Virus record (IMG/VR): IMGVR_UViG_3300047121_000094
Location: 1 to 47,125 of that record
Reading direction: 5' to 3' (one strand)
From: a virus
Length of the DNA: 47,125 nucleotides
Shown here: one piece after another, positions 22,193-32,416 of the stretch
How positions within the stretch are numbered: the first letter of the stretch is position 1
Layout of the letters: every line of letters starts with the position of its first letter
Translations under genes and position numbers: made by a program
Notes under the pieces: generated by a model
The model's input: only the letters and a program-made list of their open reading frames with translations
Told to the model about the DNA's origin: nothing
Databases searched by the model: none

Positions 22193-24517
22193 TTAGTCAG
22201 GAACATATGTCCCGATCAAATTTATTTTTGTATTTGTGGACAACCCAGTCGCACGTAACTCTACATTTCCGCTACTAACCCCTGTAGTGATAGAGACTGT
22301 GTTGCCTCCACCATCGTTTATCGCCGCGTACACTGTAATATAACTATTTATGTCATCATGTATCAAAAGCACTTCTAGGCTCTCATAACCTATATCACTA
22401 CTACTTCTTACCACATACTTTGCTGATCTATACTTACTGACAGGAAAACTATCAATAATCGTATCTGTAGTAACTGCTATATTACCGCGCTTACTTGCGA
22501 TAGAATTAGTAATAACTGTGTTTGCATTAGCAATATTTGATGTAACATTTCCTGTTACATTCAAACTAGTCAATGTACCTACACTTGTAACATTTGGTTG
22601 AGCATTGGTAGTTAGTGTACCAGTAACTAAATTTGCGCTAACATTACCTGTCACAGAGATATTATTATTAGCAATTAAATTACCCTGTACAGTAACGTTT
22701 GCAGTAGTACCGCCCATCGTGATGTTTGATACAAGGCCTAAATTAATATCATCTACGAGTGACGCAAAGATACCTGCATTATTTCCGGTAACTGCTATAG
22801 TGGCGCTACCGATAGTTACGCATCCACTGTTTGATACTAGATAATTACCTGCTAAAGTATTAGCGCCGGATACGTTACCGGGTGTAACATTACCAGTTAC
22901 AGATAATGATCCTAATGTTCCTACCGTAGTGATGTTTGCTTGACTTGCGGTTGTCAAATTACCACTAATAGTAGTCGCTTCAATATTACCCTTAAATGTC
23001 TGGGCGCGAACATTACCGAGTGTAGTAAATGTAACTATTTCACCCGTAATACTTGATTGGCTACTAAATGCAAATTCAGCATTGCTAGTATCCCAACCCA
23101 TAAATGCGATACGTGCTTGTGTATCGTAATAGTTTAATGCTGTACCGATATCCTTACCGGTATTTGCTACAGGAGGTACCCCGTTTGGACCAGTGTTTAA
23201 GTTGACTATCGGATCTTCTACGCTGAATTCTTCAACGTTGATATAAATTAAATTACCGTTTACTTGTAGATTTCCACCTACTACAGCATTTCCTGACACA
23301 GCCAAATCAGTTATATTTGCTGTACCAGTAACACTAATATTTCCGTTTATACTTAATCCGGTTAATGTACCTAGACTTGTGATGTTTGGTTGTGCGGCAT
23401 CGGTCACAGTGTTTGCAGTACCGGCATGAACTGCATTAGAAATATTACCTGTGATGTTACCGACAATATTAGCACCAGGAACGTTTGTCAAGCCGGCTGC
23501 ATTACCGTAGTATGCGCCGGTATTAGTAACGATATTTCCTGTGACTGTTAAATTGTTTGTTGTACTGTTAAAAGTAAAATTGGCGCTTGCGCCAAAGTCA
23601 CCGTTGTTATTAAATTGAACTTGTGTATTACTGCCGCCTGGATTGCTTAGGTCCCAAGCAGAACCGTTAGCATAGTAAAGATTATCTGTCTTTATGCCAC
23701 CAGCAGTCAAATTACCTAATAGATTAGCACCTGCAGTCGTTACTACAAATACATTAGAAACACCTGATACAGTAGTTGCTACGTTTCCATTAGCATAAAC
23801 TTTTACATTACTAGTACCGTTTTCTATTTCTGTAGTACTAGTCTGTTCAGTACCTTCAACAGCAAATGTTCCACCTAATTCATTACGAATAACAACGGAA
23901 CCATTAGCGTCTACACTAATAGTCGCTGTGTCTAAGTAAATCGTATTGCCACCAAAATAACCATTACGCCAACGAGCATTTGCGCGACCTAGATCATATA
24001 CATCATCTGCACCAGGTATGATGCTTCCTGTAGCATTTATATTACCGGGAACATTTAAATTACCGTTATAGTTTAAAAATGTGAATCCAGTATTACCGGT
24101 CGCAGTTCCATTAGTGTCAAATAAAACTTGAGTAGGGCTAGATTGTATGCTATCTTGTATTTCAATGAGCATACCGTCAACTGTCAATTCACCGTCAATC
24201 GTTATTGCTTGCGTGTAAAGACCTTGAAAATTGTTATTGACAATATATGACGCACCAGTAGGAATCAAATACGGCATAGGAGCCGCACGATTGCTTTCTG
24301 TGTTTATTGTGCTGAAAGTTAGATTGCCGTTACCATCAGTAGTCAATGCTTGACCACTACTACCACCTGTAATTTTAAAATTACCGACATTACCAACATT
24401 GCTTATGCCATTGGCTGTAAAGTTGATAGTAGTTATATCGGCATTAGCCTGAATAACTGTAATGGCAGGATCCCCTGCCGAGAATCCTGCTATCGAATTT
24501 AATGGTCGAACAGCCAT
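22193..24517 (-). CDS. tail fibre protein (774 aa)
   Basis: Starts MAVRPLNSIAGFSAGDPAI, an N-terminal module shared with the 1271- and 962-aa fibres. The middle has FKITGGSSGQALTTDGNGNL, a GELTVDGML segment also present in the 1408-aa fibre, and three repeats of QPN(I/V)TS type. The C-terminal ~100 residues (IIDSFPVSKYRSAKYVVRSS, then LEVLLIHDDINSYITVY) match the tip of the 1192-aa fibre. Its start follows the 1271-aa gene stop by 21 bases, within one transcription unit. Confidence 0.83.
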   Translation of the reverse strand: MAVRPLNSIAGFSAGDPAITVIQANADITTINFTANGISNVGNVGNFKITGGSSGQALTTDGNGNLTFSTINTESNRAAPMPYLIPTGASYIVNNNFQGLYTQAITIDGELTVDGMLIEIQDSIQSSPTQVLFDTNGTATGNTGFTFLNYNGNLNVPGNINATGSIIPGADDVYDLGRANARWRNGYFGGNTIYLDTATISVDANGSVVIRNELGGTFAVEGTEQTSTTEIENGTSNVKVYANGNVATTVSGVSNVFVVTTAGANLLGNLTAGGIKTDNLYYANGSAWDLSNPGGSNTQVQFNNNGDFGASANFTFNSTTNNLTVTGNIVTNTGAYYGNAAGLTNVPGANIVGNITGNISNAVHAGTANTVTDAAQPNITSLGTLTGLSINGNISVTGTANITDLAVSGNAVVGGNLQVNGNLIYINVEEFSVEDPIVNLNTGPNGVPPVANTGKDIGTALNYYDTQARIAFMGWDTSNAEFAFSSQSSITGEIVTFTTLGNVRAQTFKGNIEATTISGNLTTASQANITTVGTLGSLSVTGNVTPGNVSGANTLAGNYLVSNSGCVTIGSATIAVTGNNAGIFASLVDDINLGLVSNITMGGTTANVTVQGNLIANNNISVTGNVSANLVTGTLTTNAQPNVTSVGTLTSLNVTGNVTSNIANANTVITNSIASKRGNIAVTTDTIIDSFPVSKYRSAKYVVRSSSDIGYESLEVLLIHDDINSYITVYAAINDGGGNTVSITTGVSSGNVELRATGLSTNTKINLIGTYVPD

Positions 24518-24538
24518 ATTAGGTACATCCTATTAATA

Positions 24539-27500
24539 TTATATCAATCTATACTGAGTTACCCATAAAGTTGAATTAGAACTTGCTGGGGTTACTTGTA
24601 ATTCTATGTTGCTTCCTGCTATGTTTACTGCAAGAGTACCCGTGCTTCCTCCTAATGTTACTCCACCGAACACTGCCCAATCTACAGCACTACCGTTTGT
24701 AACTGCCTGTACAGTTGCTACACTTTGTTTGCCGCCTGAATCGAGTCCTTTGACTAACCATTGAACTCCGGTCACTCCTGTGACTGTGAACGTTGATATA
24801 GTTTGGTTTGCAGTTATCGCAGTTGTAGTAACTTCATCCCATGTAATAGTAGTATTACCTACATTTACTTGAGTATTTGCTGTGATAATATTTGCTGTGT
24901 AATTATTTGACTGTAGATTTCCGGCAATTGTTAGATTACCTGAAGCGTCAATATTACCTGCGTAGACATTTGCCCAACGCTGAGTACTTGTGCCCAAATC
25001 AAGTGTCAAGTTAGCGTTTGGATTCAATGCTGATGTGACATTCGCTTGTACATTCAAGTTACTGACGTTTGCAAGACCTGCTGTAGCAAAGTTGGCTGCA
25101 ACAACATTACCTGTGAAGTTTGCAGTATTACCAGCAAGTTCTAAGTTTACGCTTAGATTTGGTACGATGACATTGCCGCTAAAGTTTGCTGTGTTACCTA
25201 ACAATGCATTACCAACTGTTACATTTGCTCCATTGAATACAGCATTACCACTAAAGTTTGCAGTATTACCAGCAAGTGCTAGATTTACAGTTAGATTTGG
25301 TACTACGACATTACCACTGAAGTTTGCTGTGTTGCCAGTCAATGCATTAATAATGTCTATGTTACCAGCATTGACGATATTTGAGATGTTAGCAGTTGGT
25401 ACAACGATCAATGTGTTTGCATTGACATTGTTTGCTAGTACGTTACCACTTGCGTGAACATTACCTGATGTAGTTAAATTCAATCCACTTACGTTAGCAT
25501 TTGAACTGATAGTACCATTAGCCGCAATATTACCGCCAACTGTTAGGTCGAGTGTGATATTAGCAATATTACTAATGCTCAAGTTGTTTGCAGTAACGTT
25601 GCCGTTGCTTAGTGTATTCCAAGTTAGACTGCTAAATGTTGCATCACCAATGTTTGGTGTCACAAGATTTGCGCTTGTCTTGACGACGATGTTGCCTGAA
25701 CTGATAGCAGTGGTGTCATTATCAACATTTGCGCTGATTACTGTACCAGTGATAGCAATACCATTACCTGCACTAAAAGTGCCGGCTGCGCTAAACTGGC
25801 TAAACTGAATGTTTGTCAATCCAAACAGTATTTCAGTTACCGGATCAGTCAATACATAACTTGAACCAGCATAGTTTAGGCCTTCTAATACAAAGAAGTA
25901 GTCGCCATAACCTAATGCCGTTGTCTCTACTGGGCTATATGTATCTTCGTCTGTTGCTCTTGTCAATACCCACGCAGTTGAACCATTACCCACTGTTGTT
26001 ACAGTATAGACACCGTTCTCAAATTGATTTGTCTGACCTTGAACAAGAACTCTGTTTGTTGATACTAATGCAATACTATCAATAGATAGTGCGGCGTTTG
26101 CACCTGCGTTTGTTAGTGTTGCTCCAACGCCCGTGTTTGCTCTTGCTGTCTGTGATAATCCAGTACCGTTAGTCAATGTAGTGACTTCAGCACCGAAATA
26201 CCCTGCCTTGACTGTTATAGTATCGGCTCCTGGGGTGCTGTAGACAAAGTATGGGTCATTGCCGATGATACCATTGAAACTGTTATCCCAAGCAAGTTCA
26301 TCACCTATGCTTAGATTGTGATTTGCACCAAACTGTATTGTTTTACCACCAGTGATTGCGATTGTAGTCAATACGCTACCACCGTTTGCGTAAGTAGCAT
26401 TCAAGTTAGTTACACTTGTTACTCTTACTGCCGTGTGTATTGTTAGACCTTGTGCAGTGCTATCAACATATTCTTTTGTTGCCGCATCGTTTGGTTGTGT
26501 TGGTCCACCGACTTGTGCGATACGAGCCAATGATGCTTCGATCACACCATTAGGGCCGCCAGGAACAAGATTGATATTGACATTTGAACCTGAAGCAGTA
26601 ATCGTTAGATTACCATTTGCTGTGATGTTTGAAGTTAGTAAACTACCAACATTTGCTTCGCCGGTTACTGCAAGATTTGCACCAACTAAGAAACTGTTTG
26701 CAGTCACGTTACCATTTGCTATGATATAACCTGCTGTTGCGTGAATATTACCTGATGTGAACAATCCAGTATCGGATATTGTCACAATGTTAGATACAGC
26801 ATTTGAACTGAATTCAATGTTAGCATCTTGGAATATTCTTACATTACTATTACCGTTTGCTAATGTACCAACTAAGTTACCTGCATTTACATTTCCAATA
26901 ACGTTTAGATCGTTAGCAACGTTTACATAGTTTGCAAGAGCCAAATTACCTAAATTAGCGTTTAGTGATGTTAGGTTACCAGTAAAGTTTGCAATGTTAC
27001 CGTTTAAATCATTAGCAACGTTTACATAATTAGCAGTTGCTAAGTTACCTAAACTTGCATTTAGTGATGTTAGGTTACCAGTAAAGTTTGCAATGTTACC
27101 ATTTAAATCATTAGCAACATTTACATAATTAGCAGTTGCTAAGTTACCTAAACTTGCATTTAGAGCAGTGATGTTACCTGTAAAATTAGCAGTATTACCA
27201 TCAAGTTGTAGATTTACAGTTAGGTTTGGTACTACAACATTGCCGCTGAAGTTAGCAGTGTTACCACTAAGTGCCGCATTTACGTTTACGTTGTTTGATA
27301 TTAAGTTGCTTGCAACATTGATGTAATTTGCATAAGCAAGATTACCGAGATTTGCATTCTCAGATTGTAAGTTACCACCTAATGTAAGAAGATTTGATGT
27401 CTTGTTAAATGTGAATGCATTGCTACCATCTACCAAACCATTGTCTGAGAAAAGAACAGTTGTATTTGGCGCAGTGATTGTAATGTTGGCTTGTACGTTA

Positions 27501-28354
27501 CCTACGAATGTACCTGCTGTTACATAGCCACCGGCAGGGAATGTGACGTTACCTGTATTATCATAAACAGTACTGGAGCCGTTTGACGTTAGTGTTAAGT
27601 TACCGGTACCGCTGTTGATATTTGGTGTCAATAATGTGTTTGTAACATTAGCATTACCATTTACAGTCAATACGTTTGTTGTATCATTGAATGTAAAGTT
27701 TGCACTGGCTGCAAAATTATCACCTAAGTTATATTGAATTTCAGTATTTGAGCCGGCTGCTTCTTGTAAGTCCCAAGGATTGCCGTTAGCATATAATAGA
27801 TTGTCTGTACGTACATTGCCTGCTTGCATCGTGTTAGTAACGTTGACATTTGATGATACGTTTACAAAGTTAGCACTTGCTAGATTTCCAAGATTAGCAT
27901 TTAAGGCAGTGATGTTACCACTAAAGTTTGCTGTGTTACCAGCAAGTTCTAAGTTGACAGATAAGTTATTTGTAACAGTGTTTGAAGCAATATTAGCAAA
28001 ATTTGCGGTTACAATATTACCAAGATTAGCATTGTTAAATTGTACGTTACCTACAACTGTCAATAAGTTAGTGGCATTATCGAACGTAAAGTTTGCACTC
28101 GCACCAAAATTATTACTATTATTAAACTGAATCTGTGTATTAGAACCAGCCGCTTCCTGTAAATCCCAGGGTTGACCGTTACTATAATATAGATTGTCTG
28201 TTAAGATACCATACGCGGCATTAGTGTTGCTTACTGCAACGTTTCCTACGAACGTACCTTTATTTGCTGTGATATCTGCGTTTGCAAGTATCACATTTGC
28301 TGGGACTTCTCCTACTGAGAAGCCGCCTACTGAATTAAGTGGTTTAAGTGCCAT
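24539..28354 (-). CDS. repetitive tail fibre protein (1271 aa)
   Basis: Starts MALKPLNSVGGFSVGEVPA (shared module). Unlike the other fibres it lacks QPNITSVG repeats and instead repeats NLxVNLALAGNTANFSGNV and [19 protein letters not shown], parts of which are near-identical tandem copies (about 26900-27170). It also carries a variant of the common adhesin module (TKEYVDSTAQGLTIHTAV to RVLVQGQTNQFENGVYTV). The C-terminal ~110 residues (ITWDEVTTTAITANQTI to LWVTQYRLI) form a separate beta domain. A late promoter box lies 24 bases upstream and GGAG precedes the ATG. Confidence 0.85.
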   Translation of the reverse strand: MALKPLNSVGGFSVGEVPANVILANADITANKGTFVGNVAVSNTNAAYGILTDNLYYSNGQPWDLQEAAGSNTQIQFNNSNNFGASANFTFDNATNLLTVVGNVQFNNANLGNIVTANFANIASNTVTNNLSVNLELAGNTANFSGNITALNANLGNLASANFVNVSSNVNVTNTMQAGNVRTDNLLYANGNPWDLQEAAGSNTEIQYNLGDNFAASANFTFNDTTNVLTVNGNANVTNTLLTPNINSGTGNLTLTSNGSSTVYDNTGNVTFPAGGYVTAGTFVGNVQANITITAPNTTVLFSDNGLVDGSNAFTFNKTSNLLTLGGNLQSENANLGNLAYANYINVASNLISNNVNVNAALSGNTANFSGNVVVPNLTVNLQLDGNTANFTGNITALNASLGNLATANYVNVANDLNGNIANFTGNLTSLNASLGNLATANYVNVANDLNGNIANFTGNLTSLNANLGNLALANYVNVANDLNVIGNVNAGNLVGTLANGNSNVRIFQDANIEFSSNAVSNIVTISDTGLFTSGNIHATAGYIIANGNVTANSFLVGANLAVTGEANVGSLLTSNITANGNLTITASGSNVNINLVPGGPNGVIEASLARIAQVGGPTQPNDAATKEYVDSTAQGLTIHTAVRVTSVTNLNATYANGGSVLTTIAITGGKTIQFGANHNLSIGDELAWDNSFNGIIGNDPYFVYSTPGADTITVKAGYFGAEVTTLTNGTGLSQTARANTGVGATLTNAGANAALSIDSIALVSTNRVLVQGQTNQFENGVYTVTTVGNGSTAWVLTRATDEDTYSPVETTALGYGDYFFVLEGLNYAGSSYVLTDPVTEILFGLTNIQFSQFSAAGTFSAGNGIAITGTVISANVDNDTTAISSGNIVVKTSANLVTPNIGDATFSSLTWNTLSNGNVTANNLSISNIANITLDLTVGGNIAANGTISSNANVSGLNLTTSGNVHASGNVLANNVNANTLIVVPTANISNIVNAGNIDIINALTGNTANFSGNVVVPNLTVNLALAGNTANFSGNAVFNGANVTVGNALLGNTANFSGNVIVPNLSVNLELAGNTANFTGNVVAANFATAGLANVSNLNVQANVTSALNPNANLTLDLGTSTQRWANVYAGNIDASGNLTIAGNLQSNNYTANIITANTQVNVGNTTITWDEVTTTAITANQTISTFTVTGVTGVQWLVKGLDSGGKQSVATVQAVTNGSAVDWAVFGGVTLGGSTGTLAVNIAGSNIELQVTPASSNSTLWVTQYRLI

Positions 28355-28378
28355 GTTTGATAATCTCCGCTAATTTCG

Positions 28379-28386
28379 TATTTATC
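28379..28386 (-). promoter_or_regulatory. T4-type late promoter box GATAAATA
   Basis: GATAAATA on the minus strand, ending 24 bases before the ATG of the 1271-aa fibre and overlapping the extreme 3' end region of the 962-aa fibre. No further box is seen before the 774-, 1192- and 1408-aa fibres and the three adhesins, so it may drive that whole unit. Confidence 0.65.
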
Positions 28387-31275
28387 TCAATATACATAAA
28401 AAGTAGTCACTTGCATCCTATGAGTCATCAAATTTGCGCTCTGAGGTGTCATGACTACTCGTACTGTAGGCTCTACTATAACGTTTCCTGCATTGTATTC
28501 TATAGCAAAGTCTCCAGTGTACCCGTTTACTGGCAGTGTGCTATATTCCGCATAGTTAACTGTGCTTCCTTTCACAACTGCCGAAATTTTTATAAAGTTT
28601 CTTATAATGTCATCATCACTGATGATCGTTAAATCTATTGCCGCAAGATCGTCTGCTGGAATACTCAATAAGACTTGCGAACTAGTGCTGTTCGTAGTAG
28701 CAAAATAAACATTTGCTTTACTAAACTCATAGACACCAGAACCCATCTGAAATGAGTTCGCTATCAAGTTGCCTGCTACATTGACTTCATTTGTAACATC
28801 ATTGAAAGTCAAAAATGGACTTCCAGCAAACGTACCTGCACTGTTATATTGAATCTGTGTATTGCTACCGCCCGGTGTGCCACCGCCGTTGCCGCCACCG
28901 GCATTTTTCCAACTTAGATTACCTAATCCGTCTGTACTGAGTACATACCCATTAACGCCACCTGGTATATGTATATTAGCGATATTACCTAGATTTACGT
29001 TTGCTGAACCTTGTGTGTTTAAATTACCTGCAACCGTCAATGTGCTAGATGCTAATATCGTAGTGTTACTTAATGATACCGTTCCGCTTAAGTTTGCTGT
29101 TCCAGTAGCAGTAAAGTTTGCACTATTCAATGTAGTCAATACATTCATTGTACCTAGAACGTTTGCATTACCGCCTAGATACAGGTAATTAATAGTTTTG
29201 TTCCAAGTCAGTGTATTGTCGCCACCGAATGTGTCGTTATCGTTAAACTGAATTTGTGTGTTTAATCCACCGGGTGTACCACCATTGCCGCCGCCGTTAC
29301 TCTGTGGTACCCAACTTAAATTACCTATACCGTCTGTGCTGAGTACGTAATTAGCATTGCCACCCGTGATAGTAATGTTGCCTACGTCTCCTAAATTACT
29401 AGTACCTACTACTGTTAATGATGTAAGATTACCTATGTTTGTGATATTAGGTTGACTAGCAGTGGTTAATGTTCCTATTAAGTAATTTGCTTCTACGAAA
29501 TTTCCTGCATTTAGGTTACCTGTGATAGTAATATTACTACCTAAACCAGTACCACTCATGCTACCATTGAATGATATATTACCATTACTATTTGGTATCG
29601 CTGTATCAACATTTAACCAACCAATATTTCCTAGATAATTGATATTTTGCTGTGCGTTGGTTGTCAACGTACCTGATATGAAATTTGCTGTTAATAGATT
29701 TCCAGCGTTTATATTTCCTGCAGTTACATTACCAGTTACTGCTAATGAAGTCAACGTACCAACACTAGTGATGTTGGGCTGTGATGGAGTTAATAGTGGT
29801 CCTGAAATTCCTGATGCAGTTACAGTTCCTGATACTGCTAAGGAAGTTAGTGTGCCTACACTAGTGATATTTGGCTGAGCATTAGTTGTTACTGTGCCAG
29901 CAAATGTTGCATAGTTTGCGTTAGAAATATTACCTACAAAATTACCTATAAAGTTTGCGGCTGTAACATTTCCTGTTACAGTTAAACTTGTTAGATTGCC
30001 TACGCTTGTAATATTTGGTTGAGCATTTACTGTGACTGTACCAGCTACGTTAGCGGCATTGGCTAAATTTGCTGTATTGGCAAATGTTGCTAGATTGGCT
30101 GTGTTTGCTATAGTAGCACTATTTGCTACTCCATATAAATTACCAATAAAGTAATTCGATGTAACACTATTACCTAATGTTGTATTACCACTTACAGTAA
30201 GTGATGTCAATGTACCGACACTAGTGATATTAGGCTGAGATGCTAGTGTTACATTTCTTGCAAGATTGGCTGTACCAAATAAATTACCTATAAAGTAATT
30301 TGATACGACTTGATTTCCTAATGTAGTGTTGCCAACAACAGTTAAACTTGTTAGATTGCCTACGCTTGTGATATTTGGTTGTGCTGATGTGTAAACAGTA
30401 CCGGCTATCAATGCGTTTGCAACTTGACCACTGACATTAGCACCCGCTACATTATTTGCTACGTTGGCAAAACCTACTGCCCCACTAACATTAGCGCCTG
30501 CTACATTATTTGCTACATTGGCAAAACCAACTTGACCTGTGACATTAGCGCCTACTAATCCAAATAAACTATTTCCATTACCTGCAAAATAATTAGCATT
30601 GATCCAGTTAGCACTTGTTATGTTGGCTGATAGTGTTATATTTGATGCTATAATATCTGTGGCTGATAAAGTTCCATAAATTGTAGCATCCGTTACTGAT
30701 AAGTTTACACCGGTAATAGCATTGCCGGAAGATATAGTATTTGCTACTGAAAGAGTATTGCTGACCTTGTTATAAGTGAATCCTGCATCTCCGCCGAATA
30801 CACCTGCATCATTAAACTGAACTTGTGTGTTTGCACCACCGGGCACACCGTTACCTGTGTTTCCACCGTTACCTGCAGGTGCCCACGTTAGATTACCTGC
30901 ACCGTCAGTCTGTAAGAAATAACCATTGGTACCACCCAAGATCACAACGTTTGATACGTTTCCTAAGTTGGCATTACTACCTACTTGTAATTTTGTGACT
31001 GTTAATAAACTAGTAGCACTATTAAATGTGAATGCCGAACTCGCACCTAGCAATCCAGCATTGTTATATTGAACTTGTGTATTAGAACCTGATGCGCCTA
31101 TGCTTAGTGGTTGACCGTTAGCATATAGATATGCGTTGGCAAATATACGATTTGCCGTGACGTTGGCATTGGGAGCGTTGACGTTGTTAACAACATTTCC
31201 ATTCGCATCTATTACTAATTCAGGTGGAATTCCTACGGAATATCCACCTAACGTGTTAAACGGTTCAGCACTCAT
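28387..31275 (-). CDS. repetitive tail fibre protein (962 aa)
   Basis: Starts MSAEPFNTLGGYSVGIPPEL, the third member of the xPLNSxGGFSVG group. Repeats of QPNITSVG(T/N)LTSLTVxGN type fill residues ~300-600, interrupted by Ala/Asn-rich ANTANLATFANTANLANAA sequence. Several 'PGG(S/A)NTQ(V/I)Q(F/Y)N' segments mark domain joints. The C-terminal ~115 residues (VYFATTNSTSSQVLLSIPAD to HRMQVTTFYVY) are a beta domain that may act as the tip. GAGGA lies before the ATG and a late promoter box upstream. Confidence 0.85.
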   Translation of the reverse strand: MSAEPFNTLGGYSVGIPPELVIDANGNVVNNVNAPNANVTANRIFANAYLYANGQPLSIGASGSNTQVQYNNAGLLGASSAFTFNSATSLLTVTKLQVGSNANLGNVSNVVILGGTNGYFLQTDGAGNLTWAPAGNGGNTGNGVPGGANTQVQFNDAGVFGGDAGFTYNKVSNTLSVANTISSGNAITGVNLSVTDATIYGTLSATDIIASNITLSANITSANWINANYFAGNGNSLFGLVGANVTGQVGFANVANNVAGANVSGAVGFANVANNVAGANVSGQVANALIAGTVYTSAQPNITSVGNLTSLTVVGNTTLGNQVVSNYFIGNLFGTANLARNVTLASQPNITSVGTLTSLTVSGNTTLGNSVTSNYFIGNLYGVANSATIANTANLATFANTANLANAANVAGTVTVNAQPNITSVGNLTSLTVTGNVTAANFIGNFVGNISNANYATFAGTVTTNAQPNITSVGTLTSLAVSGTVTASGISGPLLTPSQPNITSVGTLTSLAVTGNVTAGNINAGNLLTANFISGTLTTNAQQNINYLGNIGWLNVDTAIPNSNGNISFNGSMSGTGLGSNITITGNLNAGNFVEANYLIGTLTTASQPNITNIGNLTSLTVVGTSNLGDVGNITITGGNANYVLSTDGIGNLSWVPQSNGGGNGGTPGGLNTQIQFNDNDTFGGDNTLTWNKTINYLYLGGNANVLGTMNVLTTLNSANFTATGTANLSGTVSLSNTTILASSTLTVAGNLNTQGSANVNLGNIANIHIPGGVNGYVLSTDGLGNLSWKNAGGGNGGGTPGGSNTQIQYNSAGTFAGSPFLTFNDVTNEVNVAGNLIANSFQMGSGVYEFSKANVYFATTNSTSSQVLLSIPADDLAAIDLTIISDDDIIRNFIKISAVVKGSTVNYAEYSTLPVNGYTGDFAIEYNAGNVIVEPTVRVVMTPQSANLMTHRMQVTTFYVY

Positions 31276-31304
31276 TATTGTACAGGTCCTCTATCATCTT
31301 ATTA

Positions 31305-31312
31305 TATTTATC
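31305..31312 (-). promoter_or_regulatory. T4-type late promoter box GATAAATA
   Basis: GATAAATA on the minus strand, 29 bases before the ATG of the 962-aa fibre, with an AGAGGA ribosome binding site between them. It is the rightmost promoter of the fibre locus. Confidence 0.65.
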
Positions 31313-31333
31313 AAATATATTCTTACTAAGCCA

Positions 31334-31365
31334 TAGAAAAAAGATCCAATTAGAACTTTTTTCTA
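31334..31365. other. perfect AT-rich inverted repeat
   Basis: A 10-bp perfect inverted repeat (TAGAAAAAAG and CTTTTTTCTA) around a 12-base spacer, in the gap between the divergent 962-aa fibre and HNH-like genes. The right arm overlaps a TCTAAATA box that sits just before the HNH-like start codon. It may be a regulatory hairpin, a terminator remnant, or one boundary of the accessory island. Confidence 0.4.
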
Positions 31366-31374
31366 AATATAGTC

Positions 31375-31743
31375 ATGCTTACTAAACAAAAATCAAGACC
31401 TATATGTAGTCATTGTGGTATAGTGCCGGCCAAGCCCAACGGTATAAGTAAGTTAGGATTCAAAAAATGGCACAAGTATTGTATAGATTGCAGTAAGTTA
31501 TTGTATAGCGAGAAGCACAAGTACCTACAAAACAAGCAAATGAAGTGTGAGTTCTGTGGCTTTAAAGCGCAGGACAAATGTCAGATGGATGTAGTATTTA
31601 AAGATGGTAATAAGAAGAACAAGAAAGAAAGTAATCTAAAAACACTATGTGCTAACTGCGCCAGGTTGTTTCAAAAACGCTTGAAGAAAGGGCGCAAGTC
31701 AGTCATGAACATGACTGTTGATGCTGATATAAGGATTAGTTGA
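31375..31743 (+). CDS. degenerate HNH-type zinc protein
   Basis: 122 residues with two Cys-pair zinc sites: CSHCG with YCIDC, and CEFCGF with LCANCA. The second half follows the phage HNH endonuclease pattern (CEFCGF..D.CQMDV..DGN.KN..SNL.TLCANC), but the catalytic histidines are missing: the usual DVDHIDGN reads DVVFKDGN and CANCHR reads CANCAR. It may thus be a nuclease-dead DNA-binding protein. Lys-rich. It has no Shine-Dalgarno; a TCTAAATA box ends 5 bases before the ATG. Its stop overlaps the next start (TGATG). Confidence 0.75.
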   Translation: MLTKQKSRPICSHCGIVPAKPNGISKLGFKKWHKYCIDCSKLLYSEKHKYLQNKQMKCEFCGFKAQDKCQMDVVFKDGNKKNKKESNLKTLCANCARLFQKRLKKGRKSVMNMTVDADIRIS

Positions 31744-32408
31744 TGAAAGTTTTAATAGCAGGTGATAGTTGGGGTTGCGGGTGTTGGGATAAGACCGGAA
31801 ATACACATAGAGGTCTAGAGTTATTTCTACAGATGAAGGGTCACATAGTGACTAATTTATCTGTGTGCGGTTATTCAAATACAGAAATTTATAGGTCATT
31901 AAAAACAGTTGACTTATCAGAATTTGATTATGTTTTTGCATTTTATACCAATCCATTTAGAGATATAATATCTGATAATTTATATTCCAAATATTTCGAT
32001 GTTCCTGATTACACTATAACATACAAAGATGTTTTAAAAATGTATGATGAATTGTGGTGCAATTCATATCTGATGTTTGATAGTCTGAATTATCCGATAC
32101 ACATGATAGGTGGGCACCACAAATTAGAAGAGATAGAATCGACCAAAAATCTAATTAGTTTTATACCTAGTATACGGGAAATGTTTTATAAAGATTATGT
32201 GCAACCTAAAATCGTTTATATTTCTACTGTTTTTAAAAACTACTTAAAAAAATTTGATAGAGATACTATAGATTTTCTGTATGAAACATATAATGTATAT
32301 CTAAATCTACAAAACATACAGCAAGAATATTTTTACCCTGACGGATATCATTTGAATGCAAAGGGGCATTTAATCTTATCTAGTCGTATAGAAGAATTCA
32401 TGAAGTAG
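31743..32408 (+). CDS. SGNH/GDSL-hydrolase-like protein
   Basis: 221 residues from the ATG at 31743, which has AAGGA upstream and overlaps the previous stop; a TTG three bases earlier is less likely. Block I is IAGDSWGCG (Ser nucleophile in GDS), a GYSN segment follows, and block V is DGYHLNAKGH (Asp and His of the catalytic site). Such enzymes are esterases, often deacetylating polysaccharides. Beside the fibre locus, it could modify surface glycans or be carried on the virion, but no secretion signal or attachment module is present. Its stop lies 8 bases from the convergent desaturase stop. Confidence 0.68.
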   Translation: MKVLIAGDSWGCGCWDKTGNTHRGLELFLQMKGHIVTNLSVCGYSNTEIYRSLKTVDLSEFDYVFAFYTNPFRDIISDNLYSKYFDVPDYTITYKDVLKMYDELWCNSYLMFDSLNYPIHMIGGHHKLEEIESTKNLISFIPSIREMFYKDYVQPKIVYISTVFKNYLKKFDRDTIDFLYETYNVYLNLQNIQQEYFYPDGYHLNAKGHLILSSRIEEFMK

Positions 32409-32416
32409 ATGCTGAT

